This document shows positions 59,704-64,000 of a DNA stretch of 64,000 nucleotides, piece after piece. Each line of letters begins with the position of its first letter. Positions within the stretch are counted from its first letter, which is position 1. Source of the DNA: Strigamia acuminata (taxonomy: Eukaryota; Arthropoda; Chilopoda; Geophilomorpha; Linotaeniidae); the NCBI GenBank assembly GCA_949358305.1, contig OX442324.1, forward strand, positions 5,957,575 through 6,021,574. Direction: 5' to 3'. Position numbers and translations under genes: made by a program. The notes beneath the pieces were generated by a model. It ran no database searches and was not told the origin of the DNA. It was given only the letters and a program-made list of their open reading frames with translations.

Positions 59704-62700
59704 ATGGCTGCCAGTTGGGATGAAATTCGACGTCTTGCAGCTGATCTTCAGCATGCACAATTAAGTAGTACTGTTCAAAGGTAGTAAATCGTTGAATTTG
59801 AACTGCATGTCATTTTTAAATTTTATCACTATTTTGTTGTTTTATTAAATGTTTCTTCTGTCATTTGTCAGACACCATACTTCACTGTATCATATGAATT
59901 ATTATACTTACCGATATTGTAATTAATTTTTTAGATTATCAGACAGGAATTGTATTGAAATAGTAAATAAAGTCGTAGAACTGCGCCTTCTTGAAGTTGT
60001 ATTCACCTGCGACGGCAAAGAATATGTAACTCCCCAACACGTTATAAGTGAAATTAAAGATGAATTATTAATTCACGGAGGTAAACAATTTCGTTACATT
60101 TTAAAATGAATATTTACTTACATTTTCATTCGATTCAAGGTCGCATAAATCTCGTGGATTTAGCGCAACTGTTGAATTTGGACTTTAGTCATATTGAAGC
60201 AAAAGCGAACGATTTAGTTCGGAGTGATAAAACATTAAGTTTAGTTCTAGGACAAATTATAAGCAGGTAATATGTCTGCATATGGCTCTGTATTTGATTT
60301 AATTTCTACCAATTTCCCTTAAGAAATTACCTGGATTCGATAGCGGAAGAGATCAACGAAAAACTTCAACAAAATGGTCAAATCTCGATAGGAGAGCTTA
60401 TAAAGCATTACGATTTACCCGCGCAGTTTTTGAGAGATTCCATCGATGAGCGATTGGGCACTAGTATCAGGGGAAAAGCCGATCCATACGATAATCAAAT
60501 TATTTTCACCGAAGTATTTATTAATCGACTGAAGTCACGAATTTTAGGAGCGTTGTCCGCGGTCACTGTTCCCATATCAGTTTTGAATCTTGTTAACCAC
60601 CACAACTTCCACGAGAGATTTTTTCACAGTTAAGTCCTGTTTTAATTTTAATTTTTAATATTTTTAAATTAATTATTTTTTTTATTTTTATTTTTATTGA
60701 TAGGTATAACGAATGAGTTGATAGCGAATGGTCTATTAGCTGGATCGATTTCGGGAGGTCGTCAAGAAAGAGCTATTTACATCCCAACTATTTACAGTAA
60801 AGCGCAAAATGAGTGGGTTGAGAATTTTTACAAACAAAATGGCTACCTAGGTACAAATAAAATCAAACTGTCTCATTTGTGTACACATTTAATAATATAT
60901 AATTTTTTTTTAAATTTAGAATTTGATGCCTTAATTCGATTAGGAATTTCGGAGCCTGTGAAATTTATAAAGAAAATATTTGCTGATCAACCTTTAACTT
61001 ATTTAAGTACTTGCGTTGTTGGTCAGTCATTAGTGGATCAAATCGATGCTTCAGTGGACGATGCTTTGGTGTCTGGTACATGGGTGGACATTTTGGTAAT
61101 GATGTTGTAAGATATAAATGTTGGCGTTTTGTAAAACAATCTTTTTTTGTTGTTGTTGTTTTTAGCCCATTTTACCGTCTGTGTGTAGCAATGATGATGC
61201 TCGACAATTACTTTTAACAAATATGAAAAATCATTTGCATCGTAGTTACAGCGGGCAAATTTTGTGCGACACTATCGTTTGTAGCGATAAATTTATCCAA
61301 GAATTAGTTAAATCATTCGATATTTTAATGGTAGAGAAAGCCGAGAAGGTATGCTAGCAAAATGTCTGGTTTTAATACATTTTTAACGAGAAAATCTAAT
61401 TTCTTAGGATGCGCAAAAAGGAGTCAATTTGACGAGTAAAGACAGTAAAAGCGGCGAAGCATTTTCACGTAAAGACAAAAAAGACGAAAGACGGAAGAAA
61501 GCTACAGGTAAAAAAAAATGATATTTTTGTTGTAAATTTGGTTATAAACGTTTATTTCAGGCGGGAAGAGCGGAGGAGGAACTCAAGGACGTGAAACTAA
61601 AACGCGAGCAGTTAAGAAAAAATACCGATCAAGAGACAGCGACGATTCGGACGATGAGATTCAACAAACATCAAACAAAGTCAAAGAAATTGAATTTCTT
61701 ACGTGCGAAGAAATAGTAGTGGAGTTGAGAAAACATGACCGAGACGAAGAATGCCCGGACGAACTATTAGATGCTATAGCGGAATACATTCACAGACCTT
61801 TAACTAAAGCTTATCAGCAAATTGTACAATCGGTTTTTGTGGCATCCGTTGCTGAAACGGGAGCCGCTCGAAGAAAAACTCACCTCGAGTTGCAGGAGAA
61901 AGTCAATGGTCTAGTAAACAATGTACGACTTTTCGAAAAGGGGTTGAAGCTTTTTCCAGGTGGGAAAACATATTTTGTTGTGTGATAAATAATTAAATTA
62001 GCGTTAATTTTTCAGATGACACTCGCACGCAATTGAATAAGCATTTACTACGAACACTCGGCACTGACGTTACTAATTTGATATTTGGTTACGTAGCCCA
62101 AGAAAATAGGCTACAGTTAGGGGACGATGCGAATATTACGAGTGATGTAAGCCATATATTTGCGCTAAAATCAACTAACGTGCCTTAAATTTAAAAAAAA
62201 ATAATTTTTTTTAGGTTCGTGCAAAAGTGTTGACAAATGTACCCGAAGAAATGCGCGTGCCGTTGTCGAAATTAAACGCTACGCTTAACGGAAAGGTTGG
62301 AAATTGTGCTATTTCTTTGAACGTGTTTAATTGTGACATTTTTTATGCATGCAGTCGGTTGAGGATTTTTTGAGTGCCGTGGAAGGTGCTTCCGGTCCAG
62401 GCGTGAGCGACATCGCAATCAAAAAATTAGACAAGAAAAAAGAACGGTACGAATAACAAAGAAATTTAAATTGTTGGTAAATTGGTAATTTATTTATTTC
62501 TTTATTCATACCAGACAAGTGGCTTTTGGACACCGACAATGTCTTCTCGAACAATTGTCCGTTACTATGGACGGTGCACTTTGTTTGCACTTGGCTGCTT
62601 TAATCCTCTACCAGACGACAACTCATTGCATGCTCCATGCATCTGGGAAATTTGTCCCTCAGATCTTGACTTTTTTGGAGTCTCAATTGAACAGTGAAGC

Positions 62701-62932
62701 GGTGGAGTTTTTACAAATGTACCAAGGTAATGTTTTTTTTGTTTTGTTTTTGTTTTGTTTTTTGTTTACATTTGAAATATTGTTTCGTTCAGGTTTGGTC
62801 ATCAAATTATTAACTGTGGGTAGTGACGTAGAAAGCGGGCAAAAGATTAAGGCACAATTGGAGGAATTGATGCCGAAAGTGAAAGAAATTGCTACAACAA
62901 CGAAAAAGACATCGCATTCGGAACAAGACTAA
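59704..62932 (+). CDS. UFL1: E3 UFM1-protein ligase 1
   Basis: UFL1, with UFBP1/DDRGK1 and CDK5RAP3, transfers the ubiquitin-like modifier UFM1 to targets such as the ribosomal protein uL24 at the ER. Exon 1 (59704-59780) encodes [20 protein letters not shown]; later exons give [40 protein letters not shown], a winged-helix-rich N-terminal half, [40 protein letters not shown] then TWVDI, a lysine-rich linker ([17 protein letters not shown], 61440-61600) and a helical C-terminal half ([23 protein letters not shown]-type segment; [16 protein letters not shown]). It ends TSHSEQD and TAA. There is no RING or HECT domain, as expected for this family. Length and motif order agree with animal UFL1. 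About 14 exons are used. Confidence 0.94.
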
Positions 62933-63713
62933 AAGACTAAGCCATATTGATTTAACCAATATAGTAATAATATTTGTAACAAATGGGTTTTGAATACCGG
63001 TACCGTAATTAAACTATAAGCATGAATTTCTTTGGAAAAACAACTATTTTAATAAATTGAATTTGAGAAGCAATTTTACACTTTCATTCCACATTGTAAG
63101 TAACCCAGAACCAGAAAAATGCAGGACGGTCACGCATCAGCACAAATAATCGGTTAAAATATTCTGGGCCAATAGATGTTGCTGATAAAGTTAGATGGAC
63201 CAATCACGGCCGTTTGTGTTTATTTTGCTTTGTGGTGTTCGTTTGGGAATCGCGTGGTTATTAACAAATACTGATATGTTCTTTTCACATTTTCATTATT
63301 ATTTACATAACTATTTCCTCCATTATTATCGCTTAAGAGAATCACCGTGTCCTCTTTTCTGAATTAAATCCGTGGAAATAAAGTCTAGGCCATGAATTGA
63401 ATTTTTTTTTCCCTCCCTTTTCTCTTCTTCCATTCTTTAATTTCAAAGAAGGTTATGCATGAAAAGACAGAACTGATATGAACACAGTGTTTGCGGGAAA
63501 CGTGTGTACATCGAGTTTTGCCCTTGCGGTTTGGAAGTAGTTCACGGTGGAGTTGCCTCAAGTGGGCACGCGACCTATCGCTGTATGCGCATGCTCGTTT
63601 CCATTTGAAACAGTCATACGGAAAAGACGACACTTGGGAGCAGCGAAGCATTTATGTGCACGGCACTAGGCAGGAATGGTGCCATGAAGGAGGAAGAGGC
63701 TGCGTGATCCAAG
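62933..63713. other. Intergenic stretch between UFL1 and the DOMON gene
   Basis: No coding region is supported. It contains probable 3' untranslated sequence of UFL1 (AATAAATTGAATTTG near 63051) and presumably the promoter and leader of the next gene, with an inverted CCAAT-type GGACCAATCACGG near 63195. Confidence 0.45.
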
Positions 63714-64000
63714 ATGTCACTGCTCGTGACTGTAGTTTTTTGCCTGCTCTTTGCTCGCGTGACTGAGGCGCATAGTTTGCAAAGACGCAAAACGTTGGAC
63801 AATGCCGGTGATGTTGTTTTGTCGTGGACTGCCGATTTGTCACGAGGACTTCTTATTTTGAATGTCGAAGCAAAAACGAAAGGTGTGGTAGGAATAGGGT
63901 TTTCTCCTGATGGCCAGTGGACTCGAGGGGACTTTGCAGTTGGCTGGATGATGCACGGAGCGCCTTCAGTTCTAGTAAGAGCATTTGTTTTCAACCTAAA
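63714..64000 (+). CDS. DBH/MOXD1-like DOMON-domain protein, first exon (partial)
   Basis: The ATG at 63714 opens a clear signal peptide (MSLLVTVVFCLLFARVTEA) followed by a DOMON-type beta domain: AGDVVLSWTADLSRGLLILN, EAKTKGVVGIGFSPDGQWTR, GDFAVGWMMHGAPSVL. The exon ends at a donor at 63974 (CTA then GTAAGA), and the remainder to 64000 is intron; the gene continues outside the window. DOMON plus a signal peptide at this position matches dopamine beta-hydroxylase and MOXD1-type copper monooxygenases, which then have two copper domains. Those domains are not visible here, so a DOMON-only protein is also possible. Confidence 0.7.
   Translation, partial: MSLLVTVVFCLLFARVTEAHSLQRRKTLDNAGDVVLSWTADLSRGLLILNVEAKTKGVVGIGFSPDGQWTRGDFAVGWMMHGAPSVLVRAFVFNL

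Noticed and set aside
1-64000. tRNA, rRNA or other structured RNA genes
   Set aside because: Scanning by eye found no cloverleaf with A and B box elements and no rRNA-like sequence; a covariance-model search would be needed to exclude small ones.

Overview
This is a eukaryotic nuclear window. Every conserved gene is split by GT-AG introns, mostly 50-150 bases long, and the non-coding DNA is AT-rich and full of simple repeats. Gene content (long-form intersectin, U7-specific LSM10, DUOXA, a bedraggled-like SLC6 transporter, spermine synthase) together with interstitial TTAGG-type telomere motifs points to an animal, most probably an arthropod. The compact introns and gene spacing would suit a crustacean or other non-insect arthropod, but the species cannot be fixed from the sequence alone.

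Region 1 (1-17.2 kb) holds no gene I can recognise and is almost all repeats. In order: a foldback element (8-341); a 21-base minisatellite (541-1190); a diverged duplicated non-coding stretch with one promoter-like ETS/CRE site; a tandem array (3.0-9.8 kb) whose units each look like an exon plus its intron, with a 3,641-base higher-order duplication; a 27-base repeat; an array of about 60-base units interleaved with TTAGG-like telomeric tracts (11.1-12.9 kb); a hAT-type MITE with an exact 8-base target duplication; and a 1.66-kb foldback whose right end abuts LSM10.

Region 2 (17.2-64 kb) is gene-dense. The order is LSM10(+), intersectin(-), CRYZL1(+), GOPC(-) with a (+) coiled-coil gene nested in its first intron, MYCBP(+), prefoldin 3(-), cullin-5(+), RPB6(-), CHMP2B(+), DUOXA(+), spermine synthase(-), bedraggled-like SLC6(+), UFL1(+), and the first exon of a DBH/MOXD1-like DOMON gene(+) at the right edge. 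Up to spermine synthase the genes mostly alternate in strand, giving divergent pairs that share short promoters (intersectin/CRYZL1, GOPC/MYCBP, prefoldin 3/cullin-5, RPB6/CHMP2B) and convergent pairs 150-500 bases apart. Functions are mainly housekeeping: histone mRNA processing, endocytosis, Golgi trafficking, protein folding, ubiquitin and UFM1 ligation, transcription, ESCRT-III, polyamines and membrane transport. They do not form a single pathway.

The most interesting observations are in intersectin: a tandem pair of alternative first exons for the C2 domain, and six consecutive frame-preserving microexons between two SH3 domains. Others are the intersectin-CRYZL1 head-to-head arrangement, which also exists in human; the exon-intron cassette array; three consecutive perfect hairpins in one intron of the SLC6 gene; and an LSM10 promoter that appears to lie partly inside a foldback element. 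All exon boundaries were read by eye from splice signals, reading phase and family similarity.
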